NCBI GenBank assembly: GCA_030728985.1
Contig: JANQYI010000008.1
Location: 46,966-110,965 of the forward strand
DNA from: Burkholderiaceae bacterium
Lineage (GTDB): Bacteria > Pseudomonadota > Gammaproteobacteria > Burkholderiales > Burkholderiaceae_B
Length of the DNA stretch: 64,000 nucleotides
Reading direction: 5' to 3'
Shown in pieces: positions 39,872 to 49,856 of this stretch (position 1 is the stretch's first letter; every line of letters starts with the position of its first letter). The notes under the pieces were generated by a model, which searched no databases, was not told the origin of the DNA, and saw only the letters and a list, made by a program, of their open reading frames with translations. Position numbers and translations under genes: made by a program.

Positions 39872-40152
39872 ATGGTTTCCTAAAATCTAAGTAGATCAAA
39901 CGCTAGCTGTTGCATAATAGTCATAATCATCGCCCTCGTCACATTCACCTCCCTCAAACCTTCATCTCCGCTTGCGCAATCTCAACCGCAAACTGCCCCT
40001 ATGACACCGAGTCGCACGAGTGGGAGTCCTACTACGGAACAACAGTTTCCTCTGGTGTTTGCGATCCGCGATGCGCAGGGACTGAAGACCATGGCGCACA
40101 CACTCGTCAATCTTGCAACGTAATTTTTCAAATATTTTTTGTCTTTGCTGTC
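39872..40152 (+). other. intergenic region with an unassigned plus-strand open frame
   Basis: Between the dehydrogenase start and the end of rep no known gene is recognised. A plus-strand frame is open from 39884 to a TAA at 40121-40123. It reads a hydrophobic stretch (CIIVIIIALVTFTS), a possible signal-cleavage site PLAQ, then QQFPLVFAIRDAQGLKTMAH. No ATG, GTG or TTG occurs in that frame before ATG 40001 (40 codons), and three ATA codons near the front are unlike the neighbours. A strong plus-strand terminator follows at 40172-40201. It could be a small gene with an unusual start, a decayed gene, or an sRNA locus. Confidence 0.3.
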
Positions 40153-42207
40153 TTAATTTTTTTTATTCAACATCGCCTTGAGCATCTCAAGGCGATTTTT
40201 TGGGCTCATCGTATCAGGCTGCAACTGAAGCGATGCTGCCGATAGCCCCATCTCTTCAATAAAGCGCGAGGGCTCACGCACCAAGTCCTCGCGCGCACGA
40301 CGACGTTTCTGGCACCAGCTCAAGTGAAGACTACGTTGCGCGCGTGTAATGCCCACATACATCAAGCGTCGCTCTTCCTGAATCCGTGAGACCAAGGCAT
40401 CCGCCGCTTTCGTAGGATCCATATCCTCTTCGTCACGCCCCATATGCGGCAGCAGCCCTTCTTCGACACCGAGCAGATACACATGAGGATATTCCAGACC
40501 TTTGGAGGCATGGAGCGTGGAGAGCTTGACCGCGTCAGGCTCATCCTCCTCGCTGCGCTCAAGCATCGTAACCAGCGCGACATGCTGCACCAGATCGATC
40601 AGTCCCATATTGTCCGCCTCAGCCTTGCGCTTAAGCCAGCCAATCAACTCCAGGACATTTTGCCAGCGAGACTGCGCAGGTTTCTCATCCAAAATGTCAT
40701 AGAGATAGCGTTCGTACTGGATCGCGCTGAGCAAGTCATCCAGAATGACGCCTGCGGGCTCAGCAGCATGTACCGTCTGCCCCGGCTCGACACGACCGGC
40801 ACGATATTGAACACGAACAATAAACGCACCAAATGTGCGTAAAGGTTCAAGCTGCCGCACATTGAGGCGCGGCTCAATGCCCTGCTCAAATAAGGCCTCA
40901 AAAAGAGAGATCTTTCGCTCACCTGCGTATTGCCCAAGTGTCTGAAGCGTGGCTTGTCCAATTCCTCGCTTTGGTGTGGTCGCCGCACGAATAAAGGCGG
41001 GGTCATCGTCTTCGTTTGCGATCAAACGCAAATAGGCCAGGATATCGCGGACCTCGGCTTTGTCAAAAAAACTCTGCCCGCCAGAAATCGTATAAGGAAT
41101 GTGCAGATTGCGCATCGCTTGTTCCACAATACGGGATTGATGATTGCCACGATACAAAATCGCGAAATCCTTCCAGGCGGCCTGTTTTTCAAAACGAGCC
41201 GAGGAAATCTTCATTGCGACGTTTTCAGCCTCAACTTCGTCACTCGTCATCGCAGTCACACTGATCGCATCACCCATGCCATGCTCAGACCACAATTTCT
41301 TTTCAAACAGCTTGGGGTTTTTTGTGATGACGTGGTTCGCCGCGACCAGAATGCTTTGGCTTGAGCGATAGTTTTGCTCGAGCTTGACCAGTTTGATCTG
41401 CGGATAATCCGTCGTAAGTTTAGCGAGATTCTCAATCGTCGCACCTCGCCACGCATAGATCGCCTGGTCATCATCCCCAACGGCCGTGAACATCGCGCGC
41501 GTGCCCGTCAGCCACTGCACGAGTCTATACTGACAGACGTTTGTATCCTGATACTCGTCCACCAGAAGATAACGTACCTTTTTTTGCCACTTCTCTCGGG
41601 CCTCGACACTACGCTCAAAGATCTGCGCGGGAAGCGCGATGAGATCATCAAAATCCACAGCCTGATACGCTGCGAGTGTCGCGTTATAGCTGCGGTAGAC
41701 ACGCGCCGCCTCGACCTCACTGGGTGTCGCAGCGATGTTGGCAGCGGCATCCGGATCCAGCATCGCATTTTTCCAAAGGGAAATCGTCTGCTGAACGGAG
41801 CGCAAGCGTCCCCGATCCGTCGTTGCAAGCAAGTCTTGAATAATCGCTAGCGCATCATCCGAGTCAAAAATCGAAAATTGAGGTTTGAGTCCTGCATGAT
41901 GCGCCTCTTCGCGTAAGATCTTCACGCCAAGCGAATGAAATGTACTGATCGTCAGACCTTTCGCGACCGAGGGATCCACGAGTCTCTTGACGCGATCTTC
42001 CATCTCGCGCGCAGCCTTGTTGGTAAACGTCAGTGCCAGCACATTGCGCGAAGGGTACGCACAATCGACTAACAAGTAGGCAATTTTCTGAGTAATCACA
42101 CGGGTCTTGCCTGAACCTGCCCCCGCAAGCACGAGACAGGGCCCGTCTAAGTACAACACCGCCTCCCGCTGGGCGGCATTGAGACCCTCAGTAAAAGACG
42201 TTGACAT
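40153..42207 (-). CDS. rep: ATP-dependent DNA helicase Rep (UvrD/PcrA superfamily 1)
   Basis: 3'-5' DNA helicase that helps forks past obstacles, 684 residues. Superfamily 1A motifs are complete: Q-motif LNAAQREAV, motif I AGAGSGKTRVI, Ia LTFTNKAAREM, II VDEYQDTN, III AVGDDDQAIYAWRGA, IV LEQNYRSSQ, V LSTLHASKGLEY, VI RRLMYVGITRAQ. Length and the absence of long insertions favour Rep over UvrD. Its last codons also encode a plus-strand terminator hairpin. priA, another replication-restart helicase, lies ten bases upstream. Confidence 0.92.
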   Translation of the reverse strand: MSTSFTEGLNAAQREAVLYLDGPCLVLAGAGSGKTRVITQKIAYLLVDCAYPSRNVLALTFTNKAAREMEDRVKRLVDPSVAKGLTISTFHSLGVKILREEAHHAGLKPQFSIFDSDDALAIIQDLLATTDRGRLRSVQQTISLWKNAMLDPDAAANIAATPSEVEAARVYRSYNATLAAYQAVDFDDLIALPAQIFERSVEAREKWQKKVRYLLVDEYQDTNVCQYRLVQWLTGTRAMFTAVGDDDQAIYAWRGATIENLAKLTTDYPQIKLVKLEQNYRSSQSILVAANHVITKNPKLFEKKLWSEHGMGDAISVTAMTSDEVEAENVAMKISSARFEKQAAWKDFAILYRGNHQSRIVEQAMRNLHIPYTISGGQSFFDKAEVRDILAYLRLIANEDDDPAFIRAATTPKRGIGQATLQTLGQYAGERKISLFEALFEQGIEPRLNVRQLEPLRTFGAFIVRVQYRAGRVEPGQTVHAAEPAGVILDDLLSAIQYERYLYDILDEKPAQSRWQNVLELIGWLKRKAEADNMGLIDLVQHVALVTMLERSEEDEPDAVKLSTLHASKGLEYPHVYLLGVEEGLLPHMGRDEEDMDPTKAADALVSRIQEERRLMYVGITRAQRSLHLSWCQKRRRAREDLVREPSRFIEEMGLSAASLQLQPDTMSPKNRLEMLKAMLNKKN
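40172..40201 (+). terminator. plus-strand intrinsic terminator inside the 3' end of rep
   Basis: ATCGCCTTGA, loop GCATC, TCAAGGCGAT, followed by a T-run to 40201: a ten-pair perfect stem in the plus direction. On the minus strand the T-run is replaced by an A-run, so it does not terminate rep itself. It would end a plus-strand transcript arising in 39872-40152. Confidence 0.8.
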
Positions 42208-42216
42208 GGAAAGCCA

Positions 42217-44310
42217 TCAAATTTCGAGCGGATCAACTTCAAGCTGCCATCGTACTCGACGCAGATCGGGATGGTCGTGTAAGAGCGCCAACCAGTGGCG
42301 CAGTAGCGCCTGAAGCGCAGGGCGATGCGTCGCCTCCACTAAAAGCTGCGCTCGGCACATATTATCAACACGCACTATACGCAAAGGTACGGGGTCGTAT
42401 AACGTAATCAAAGTTTCGGTTTGCTGTGCCTGCAACAAGCCTTGCGCAGCTTCCTTTGCCGCTTGCAAAAAATCAAGCGCGATATTAAGTTCGCGCGCTT
42501 CGGCACTCAATAAAGCCTGATGTGAAAAGGGCGGCAACATGGCCGCCTCGCGCTCACGCATCGTGTGACTTGCAAAGCCTGAATAGTCATGCTTGAGAAG
42601 CGCCTGATAGACAGACTGCTCTGGATAGCCCGTCTGGACGATCACCTCGCCGTGTCCAGTATGGCGACCCGCTCGACCTGCAACCTGCATCAACTGTGCA
42701 AACAACCTTTCAGGCGCCCGAAAGTCCTGCGAGAAAAGCATCGCGTCTGCATTGAGAATACCCACCAGACCAAGATTAGTGAAGTCATGACCTTTGGCCA
42801 CCATTTGCGTACCCACCAAAATATCCACCTCGCCGGCATGCACACTTGCAAATAAAGCCTGAGCACTGCCTTTTTTACGCGTACTATCCGCATCGATGCG
42901 CGCCACACGCGCTTCGGGAAACAACATCCCCAGATGCTCTTCTATCCGCTGTGTGCCGCGACCAATCGGCTGCATGTCCTGATCACCACAATCAGGACAT
43001 GCCTGAGGGACGCGTTGCTGATAGCCACAGTGATGGCAATGCAACTGATGCCGCCCTGGAGTCGTACGATGCAGTACCGTGAAGGTCGTGCATCGTGGGC
43101 ACTGGCTCACCCAGCCGCATGAGGTGCAATGCAACGCCGGTGCATAGCCACGACGATTTAAAAATATCAGAACCTGTTCGCGGTTATCCAGACGCGCGCG
43201 CATCGCATCTAACAGCTGTACGGATAAGCCATGCTCCATCTTGAGTCGACGTGTGTCGACCAATCGCACCGAAGGCAATGTCACTTCGCGCGCACGCGCA
43301 GGCAAGTCTAAGCGCTTGTAGTTTTCTTTTTCAGCGTGTACCCAGCTCTCGAGGGAGGGCGTCGCAGACCCCAACACAACGGGGATCCCTAAATCACGTG
43401 CTCGCCAAACCGCCAAATCACGTGCGGAATACCGCAACCCGTCCTGTTGCTTGTATGAGGGATCATGCTCTTCGTCGACGACGATCAGACCAACATCGTC
43501 CAAAGGCGCGAAAATCGAAAGTCGCGTACCCAAAACGAGCTTAGCCTCACCGCGTTGCACGCGCAGCCAAGCCCTTAATCTCTCCCCATCTGACAGCGCA
43601 CTATGCAGGACCGCTACGCCACCCGGCCCCGCAACAGGCTCGAGGCGTGCGCGCAGCGATTGCTCGAACTGAGGGGTGAGATTGATTTCGGGCACCAGCA
43701 ACAATACCCGCTGACCTCGCGCCAACGTTTTCGCTGCGGCATGAAGGTATACCTCTGTCTTCCCGCTTCCAGTGATTCCATATAAAAGAAAGGGCTGAAA
43801 ACCCTGCGCTGCAGAGATGAGCGTCACGGCATGCTGTTGAGCGGCATTCAGCTCTGGCGCTGTTGATGGTTCAGTTGACTTGAGTTTTGGTGCGCGCCGC
43901 TGATCGAGTCGTTCGACAGGTCCGCCGGCAGAACGCTTGCCCTGATAAGCACTTAAACTGCGCAAGGCGACGGGTAACGCAGGCATCACCACCTCGCCCA
44001 ACGGGCGCTGGTAATAGTCTGCGGCAAACTTAGTGAACTTTAACCAACTCGCCGTCATCGGCGGGATATCTTTCAGAACGGTCTCAACGGTTTTCACCAA
44101 GCTGGGGTCGCATCTAGGCTCGGAGGGGAGCTCAACCACCAGGCCGATCATGTTGCGACGCCCAAAAGAAACGATGACTCGATCGCCAACTGCAACGCCC
44201 GGGGCACATCGATAATCAAAAAGACCTTCTATCGGCACATCTAGCGCTACACGGATCCAGACCTCCAAAGAGGCCTCACCGTCCAACGATAAATGACGCA
44301 AATCTGACAT
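42217..44310 (-). CDS. priA: primosomal helicase PriA
   Basis: Replication-restart helicase that recognises stalled forks and starts primosome assembly. 697 residues: 3'BD domain (IEGLFDYRCAPGVAVGDRVIVSFGRR), Walker A GITGSGKTEVYLH, DEAH-like VDEEHDPSYKQQDG, and a zinc region with eight cysteines (CTSCGWVSQCPRC and CHHCGYQQRVPQACPDCG), then motifs V/VI (QVAGRAGR). Its 5' leader (44311 onward) has a -10-like TATAAA and a perfect DnaA box. Upstream of rep, separated by ten bases. Confidence 0.96.
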   Translation of the reverse strand: MSDLRHLSLDGEASLEVWIRVALDVPIEGLFDYRCAPGVAVGDRVIVSFGRRNMIGLVVELPSEPRCDPSLVKTVETVLKDIPPMTASWLKFTKFAADYYQRPLGEVVMPALPVALRSLSAYQGKRSAGGPVERLDQRRAPKLKSTEPSTAPELNAAQQHAVTLISAAQGFQPFLLYGITGSGKTEVYLHAAAKTLARGQRVLLLVPEINLTPQFEQSLRARLEPVAGPGGVAVLHSALSDGERLRAWLRVQRGEAKLVLGTRLSIFAPLDDVGLIVVDEEHDPSYKQQDGLRYSARDLAVWRARDLGIPVVLGSATPSLESWVHAEKENYKRLDLPARAREVTLPSVRLVDTRRLKMEHGLSVQLLDAMRARLDNREQVLIFLNRRGYAPALHCTSCGWVSQCPRCTTFTVLHRTTPGRHQLHCHHCGYQQRVPQACPDCGDQDMQPIGRGTQRIEEHLGMLFPEARVARIDADSTRKKGSAQALFASVHAGEVDILVGTQMVAKGHDFTNLGLVGILNADAMLFSQDFRAPERLFAQLMQVAGRAGRHTGHGEVIVQTGYPEQSVYQALLKHDYSGFASHTMREREAAMLPPFSHQALLSAEARELNIALDFLQAAKEAAQGLLQAQQTETLITLYDPVPLRIVRVDNMCRAQLLVEATHRPALQALLRHWLALLHDHPDLRRVRWQLEVDPLEI

Positions 44311-44633
44311 GTACTTAATGTTGTTTCTTGGTTTTGACTGTAAAAGGCTGACAAATCATGGTTTCAAAAAAGCGCCGTAGTCACTTGTGGATAACTTTGG
44401 GGAAAACTGACTGTGCTCAGTCCACTCCTTAGCTCATTTATACTAAACAAAATGTCGATTCAACAACTATTTATAACTATTTATTATATTTATCAATGGC
44501 TTGTAAAGCTATCGTAGAATTGGCTTTCTAAATCTAGGGCTTTCCCCGAGAGGTCTAGTGCTGTGCACAACTGCCTCAGTCTGGTGCAGGATTTCGGCTG
44601 TTTCTCTTTTAAAAGGCGCATAGTTACACACTT
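44311..44633. other. AT-rich leader region between hemE and priA
   Basis: About 320 bases without a gene. On the minus strand it holds a TATAAA (44442-44437) that probably serves priA, with TTGAAT or TTGTTG upstream at sub-optimal spacing, and an AT-rich block (about 44456-44505). It also contains a perfect DnaA box at 44386-44394. I see no small ORF with a good ribosome site and no clear hemE terminator. Confidence 0.6.
44386..44394 (-). promoter_or_regulatory. perfect DnaA box in the priA leader
   Basis: The minus strand reads TTATCCACA, the strong DnaA recognition sequence, inside AGTTATCCACAAG. It lies about 45 bases downstream of the candidate priA -10 and 76 bases before the priA ATG. 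A second, poorer match, TTGTGCACA (two mismatches), is at 44562-44570. Confidence 0.6.
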
Positions 44634-45716
44634 TTAAGTGCTCGCACCATGCAACTTCTGGCTATGCGCACGAACCTCGTCCACCAGGACCCCAACGGAC
44701 TCTGGCGGAGTGAATTGAGAGATTCCGTGACCTAAATTAAACACATGGCCACCCGCGCCAACCGGTCCGTAATTATCTAGAACACGGCGGACCTCCTGAC
44801 GAATGGCAGGCTCACCTCCAAACAAGGCGATCGGGTCAAGATTACCTTGGAATGCAACTGAATCAGACACTCGGCGACGCGCTGCAGCAAGATCCACTGT
44901 CCAGTCAAGGCCCACCGCATCCGCACCACAGGCCGCAATCGACTCTAGCCACTGACCACCTCCCTTGGTAAAAACAATCACCGGGACGGCTCTACCCTGG
45001 TTTTGACGCTTGAGAGCACTGACAACCTGCTTGGTGTAATGCAATGAAAACTGTTGAAATAGTCCATCTGCCAAGACACCACCCCAGCTGTCGAAAATCA
45101 TCACAGCCTGTGCGCCGGCATCAATCTGCGCATTCAAGTACTGCGCCGTGGTTTCAGCGTTGATACGCAAGATTCGATGTAACAAATCGGGTCGAGCGTA
45201 CAGCATGCTTTTGATTAATCGGTAGTCATCGCTCCCTTTGCCCTCAACCATATAGCACGCTAAAGTAAAGGGGCTTCCCGCGAAACCAATCAGGGGAACC
45301 CGACCATCGAGCTCTCGGCGGATGACGCGAACCGCGTCAAAGACGTACTGAAGTTTTGACAGATCCGGCACCGCCAATTTGGCAACATCGTGCTCATTAC
45401 GAATCGGATGGGCAAATCGCGGACCCTCGCCTTGCGCAAATGAAAGTCCGAGCCCCATCGCATCGGGCACTGTCAAAATATCTGAAAATAAAATCGCAGC
45501 ATCTAGGTCAAAGCGCGCGAGGGGCTGCAGCGTTACCTCTGCAGCATATTCAGGATGTTGTGCAAGCCCCATAAAGGAGCCCGCACGCGCACGTGTCGCG
45601 TTGTACTCCGGCAAGTAGCGGCCGGCTTGACGCATGAGCCATGTGGGCGTGTAGGGGACAGGCTGGCGCATTAGCGCACGGAGCAAGAGATCGTTTTTTA
45701 GCGGGGAAACTGACAC
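44634..45716 (-). CDS. hemE: uroporphyrinogen decarboxylase
   Basis: Decarboxylates the four acetate side chains of uroporphyrinogen III to coproporphyrinogen III in haem synthesis. I start at GTG 45716, since AAGGA is five bases upstream; the frame extends 17 codons further but then overlaps that site. 360 residues. Motifs: [20 protein letters not shown] (substrate arginines), [15 protein letters not shown] (catalytic aspartate), [16 protein letters not shown] and FNLGHGI near the end. The other haem gene in this window, hemA, is 17 kb away. Confidence 0.95.
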   Translation of the reverse strand: MSVSPLKNDLLLRALMRQPVPYTPTWLMRQAGRYLPEYNATRARAGSFMGLAQHPEYAAEVTLQPLARFDLDAAILFSDILTVPDAMGLGLSFAQGEGPRFAHPIRNEHDVAKLAVPDLSKLQYVFDAVRVIRRELDGRVPLIGFAGSPFTLACYMVEGKGSDDYRLIKSMLYARPDLLHRILRINAETTAQYLNAQIDAGAQAVMIFDSWGGVLADGLFQQFSLHYTKQVVSALKRQNQGRAVPVIVFTKGGGQWLESIAACGADAVGLDWTVDLAAARRRVSDSVAFQGNLDPIALFGGEPAIRQEVRRVLDNYGPVGAGGHVFNLGHGISQFTPPESVGVLVDEVRAHSQKLHGAST

Positions 45717-45823
45717 AACATTCCTTTGATCTGACCGCGCAGTCTCGTAAAGCAATCGCGGCAACATGACATTGATTTGATTTTACCCTTCCCGCAACAT
45801 CACGCGAGGTTGCTTTAGACGTG

Positions 45824-46801
45824 TTATGTCCGAAAATCCTCAGCATCAATTTCATACTTTCGAAGCAATGCCCAAAAAGCACGCCTATGTTTTCCTGAAT
45901 ATCGTGCGGCATTCGCGATATTTCCCCTGTTTCTGTCTAATGCCTCAATCAAATACGCACGTTCAAACTCTTCGATGAGTTTCGTTTTAATGGCTTTAAG
46001 ATGTTGATGTTTATCCTTTCCATTTCTCGATGGGTCTAATGCATCATTGACAGAAGCTGAGAATGACTCGATCTTAATTTCATAGTGTTTCTCTACACTT
46101 TTTATTCTTTCTATTCTTTCAAGCTTGAGCCTTTCCTTTTTTTCAAGCTCACTTTCCGGTGCAAGGGGTAACTGCCCTGCCAATACTCTTTTAAGTTGCC
46201 CCGTAGATAGCGGCGACACTCCAGGTTTTTTTCTCTTCGTCAACTCTAACCAGTCCCTAAGGGATGCCTCCCCCATGCTAGGCAAAACACCTCTTGAAAT
46301 CGCTATTTTTTGCCCATAGTTCAAGCTTGGCTCTCTCAAACTTCCGGGTCTGGGCACGGAAGTCACGGCATGCAGCACTCTTGCGCGAAACTCATCTGTG
46401 CATATCGGCAATTTCACAAAATCCGTCATTCCCATTTCAAGTAAATCTTGAATTGCAGCAGAACGCATCGCATTGAGCACACCGACCAACGGTATAAAAG
46501 GGCCTCTGGGGATCGCTGCGAGTGCTTGTCGGGTCCAAGCCAGTGTTTCCATAGAGACTGGCAACAGCACAATGTCATAACGTCTCAAGCCAATGCTCGC
46601 TTGTGCAAGTGTCTCGATCGGCAAACTTACTGGCGAGACTTGTTCAAGACCTAGATCAAGATCCAAATCATGTCCTGCTTCCCATTCAAGCGTATGCAGT
46701 TTGATTCTATTGAGTCCTGGCTCCAACTCGCGGAGAACTTCAGGCATCCATGACTGGTGTGCGGCGAGAACTAGGACGGCGCAATCGATTTGTTGACGCA
46801 T
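45824..46801 (-). CDS. atypical regulator: receiver-like domain plus Fis-type HTH
   Basis: 325 residues. The N-terminal 145 or so resemble a response-regulator receiver in size and in its last strands (GMTDFVKLPI, with the conserved lysine as Lys130), but the segment where the phosphorylated aspartate belongs reads YDIVLLPVSM, with no Asp. The middle (about 215-275) is very charged and helical (ELEKKERLKLERIERIK), probably coiled coil. Residues 276-318, FERAYLIEALDRNRGNIANAARYSGKHRRAFWALLRKY, are an NtrC/Fis-type HTH; no AAA+ domain is present. GGAG precedes the ATG. Lies between atpC and hemE. Function unknown. Confidence 0.75.
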   Translation of the reverse strand: MRQQIDCAVLVLAAHQSWMPEVLRELEPGLNRIKLHTLEWEAGHDLDLDLGLEQVSPVSLPIETLAQASIGLRRYDIVLLPVSMETLAWTRQALAAIPRGPFIPLVGVLNAMRSAAIQDLLEMGMTDFVKLPICTDEFRARVLHAVTSVPRPGSLREPSLNYGQKIAISRGVLPSMGEASLRDWLELTKRKKPGVSPLSTGQLKRVLAGQLPLAPESELEKKERLKLERIERIKSVEKHYEIKIESFSASVNDALDPSRNGKDKHQHLKAIKTKLIEEFERAYLIEALDRNRGNIANAARYSGKHRRAFWALLRKYEIDAEDFRT

Positions 46802-46910
46802 GAAAGCTCACTCCAAAACCTCTGAGATTAGAGATTCAGCGCGTCAACGAATATTCGGAATCTACACATTCGTAAAAGTACGTATCGCGATCGCCTGAGC
46901 GACCTTCCAC

Positions 46911-46940
46911 AAAAAAACACGCACTGAGGCGTGTTTTTTG
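46911..46940 (-). terminator. intrinsic terminator of the atp operon
   Basis: On the minus strand ACACGC, loop CTCAGT, GCGTGT, then a T-run; A-run on the other side. It begins about 24 bases after the atpC stop and separates atp from the regulator gene. Confidence 0.9.
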
Positions 46941-46963
46941 GCTGACCAGACCGAGAGAATGCG

Positions 46964-47389
46964 TTACTGCTTGTTAGTGATCTCTCGGATACGACGTGCG
47001 GCATTGGCTTGGGCTGCCAACATATCGAGCTCAGCTTGCATCACTTCCATACTTGCCTTGTCCTTGGCATTTGCAAGAGCTTCTTGCGCCGCCAAGCGCG
47101 CAGCCTCAGCTTTTTCAGCATCCAAGTCACCACCACGGATAGCGGTATCAGACAACACAGTCACATGACCTGGCTGAATTTCGAGCAGTCCACCCGCCAC
47201 AAAGATTGACTCTTCGGAGTCATCTTCGAGAACAATGCGCACTAATCCAGGACGGATGCGTGAAATCAGAGGCGTGTGGCCGGGCAAAATACCCAACTCA
47301 CCCGACTCACCGGGCAGAACTACAAATTTTGCGACACCAGAATACAGAGACTTTTCTGCACTGACGACGTCAACATTGACGGTAGCCAT
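46964..47389 (-). CDS. atpC: ATP synthase epsilon subunit
   Basis: F1 central-stalk subunit, 141 residues: N-terminal beta-sandwich ([45 protein letters not shown]) and a C-terminal helical hairpin rich in alanine and charged residues, able to inhibit ATP hydrolysis. Last gene of the atp operon, nine bases after atpD, followed by an intrinsic terminator. Confidence 0.96.
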   Translation of the reverse strand: MATVNVDVVSAEKSLYSGVAKFVVLPGESGELGILPGHTPLISRIRPGLVRIVLEDDSEESIFVAGGLLEIQPGHVTVLSDTAIRGGDLDAEKAEAARLAAQEALANAKDKASMEVMQAELDMLAAQANAARRIREITNKQ

Positions 47390-47398
47390 GACGGATCC

Positions 47399-48808
<1,410 letters not shown>

Positions 48809-48852
48809 TTACTTGATAAAGTCTGATGGGATACCGTTAGACAGTCTAAACA

Positions 48853-49761
48853 TTAGACAGCCGCGGCGCCCCCCACGATTTCCGAAATTTCTTTAGTGAT
48901 AGCGGCTTGACGCGTCTTGTTATAGACGAGTTGCAAGTCGCCGATGACCTTCTTAGCGTTGTCCGAGGCCGCCTTCATGGCAACCATACGGGCAGACTGC
49001 TCTGACGCCATACTTTCTGCTACACACTGGTACACAAGACCCTCGACATAACGCTGCAACAACTCGTCAATCACGGTCTGAGCATCAGGCTCATACAAAT
49101 AATCCCAACCATGATCGGCCGTAACGGCTTCGCCGTCTTGTCCAGATGCTGATGAGGCATGGTAAGGATCAACCAGTTTTCCTGGCAGAGGCAAAAGGCG
49201 CGTAAACGTTGGCTCTTGCTTCATTGTATTGACGAACCGATTGGTTGCGATGTAAACCGCATCAATACGGCCCGCTAGAAAATCATCTAACTGCACTTTG
49301 ATCGCGCCAATCAAACGATCGAGCTCAGGCTTGTCACCCAAGCCGATTTCCTGAGAGACAACATCAGCACCAATACGTGTCAACACACCCAAGCCTTTGT
49401 TACCGAAGGCGGTGAATTGAGTCCGTACATTTTTGCCATTGAACTCGCGCATGCGACTAAAGACTAAGCGCATGATGTTGGTATTTAGGCCACCACACAA
49501 ACCCTTGTCTGTCGAGACCACAACAATACCCACTGCCTTAAGGTCGCTACGCTCGATCAAATAGGGATGCGTGTACTCGGGGTTCGCTTCCATCAAATGG
49601 CTAGCGATATCGTAGACCTTCGTCGCGTAGGGACGACCCGCTCGCATCCTTTCCTGCGCTTTGCGCATTTTGGAGGCGGCGACCATTTCCATCGCCTTGG
49701 TGATCTTGCGCGTGTTTTGCACGCTCTTGATCTTGGTTCGTATTTCCTTGATTCCTGCCAT
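48853..49761 (-). CDS. atpG: ATP synthase gamma subunit
   Basis: Rotor shaft of F1, 302 residues. N-terminal coiled coil ([36 protein letters not shown]), central Rossmann-like part ([14 protein letters not shown]) and C-terminal helix ([20 protein letters not shown]). The roughly 20-residue insert around [10 protein letters not shown] is seen in many beta- and gammaproteobacterial homologues. Confidence 0.97.
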   Translation of the reverse strand: MAGIKEIRTKIKSVQNTRKITKAMEMVAASKMRKAQERMRAGRPYATKVYDIASHLMEANPEYTHPYLIERSDLKAVGIVVVSTDKGLCGGLNTNIMRLVFSRMREFNGKNVRTQFTAFGNKGLGVLTRIGADVVSQEIGLGDKPELDRLIGAIKVQLDDFLAGRIDAVYIATNRFVNTMKQEPTFTRLLPLPGKLVDPYHASSASGQDGEAVTADHGWDYLYEPDAQTVIDELLQRYVEGLVYQCVAESMASEQSARMVAMKAASDNAKKVIGDLQLVYNKTRQAAITKEISEIVGGAAAV

Positions 49762-49856
49762 TTCGCTTCCTGTGTCAGACCTGTCGTTCAGGCTTCAGAC
49801 CATCTGCTTTGCGCTGAGCCCGACACGATGGTCGGGCCGGCGCTATAGCGGGTTAC

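Noticed and set aside
39910..40245. 111-codon plus frame from TTG 39910
   Set aside because: It runs straight through the terminator into the rep coding region, has no ribosome site, and shows no recognisable protein.
40153..44310. Rep and PriA as parts of a defence or mobile system
   Set aside because: Both have complete housekeeping motifs and lengths, and no nuclease, integrase or toxin-antitoxin gene is beside them.
44386..44505. Possible chromosomal replication origin in the hemE-priA gap
   Set aside because: Only one perfect DnaA box and no dnaA, dnaN, rpmH, gidA or parAB nearby; the local genes point to an ordinary leader.
44562..44570. TTGTGCACA as a second DnaA box
   Set aside because: Two mismatches from the consensus; recorded only as a weak match.
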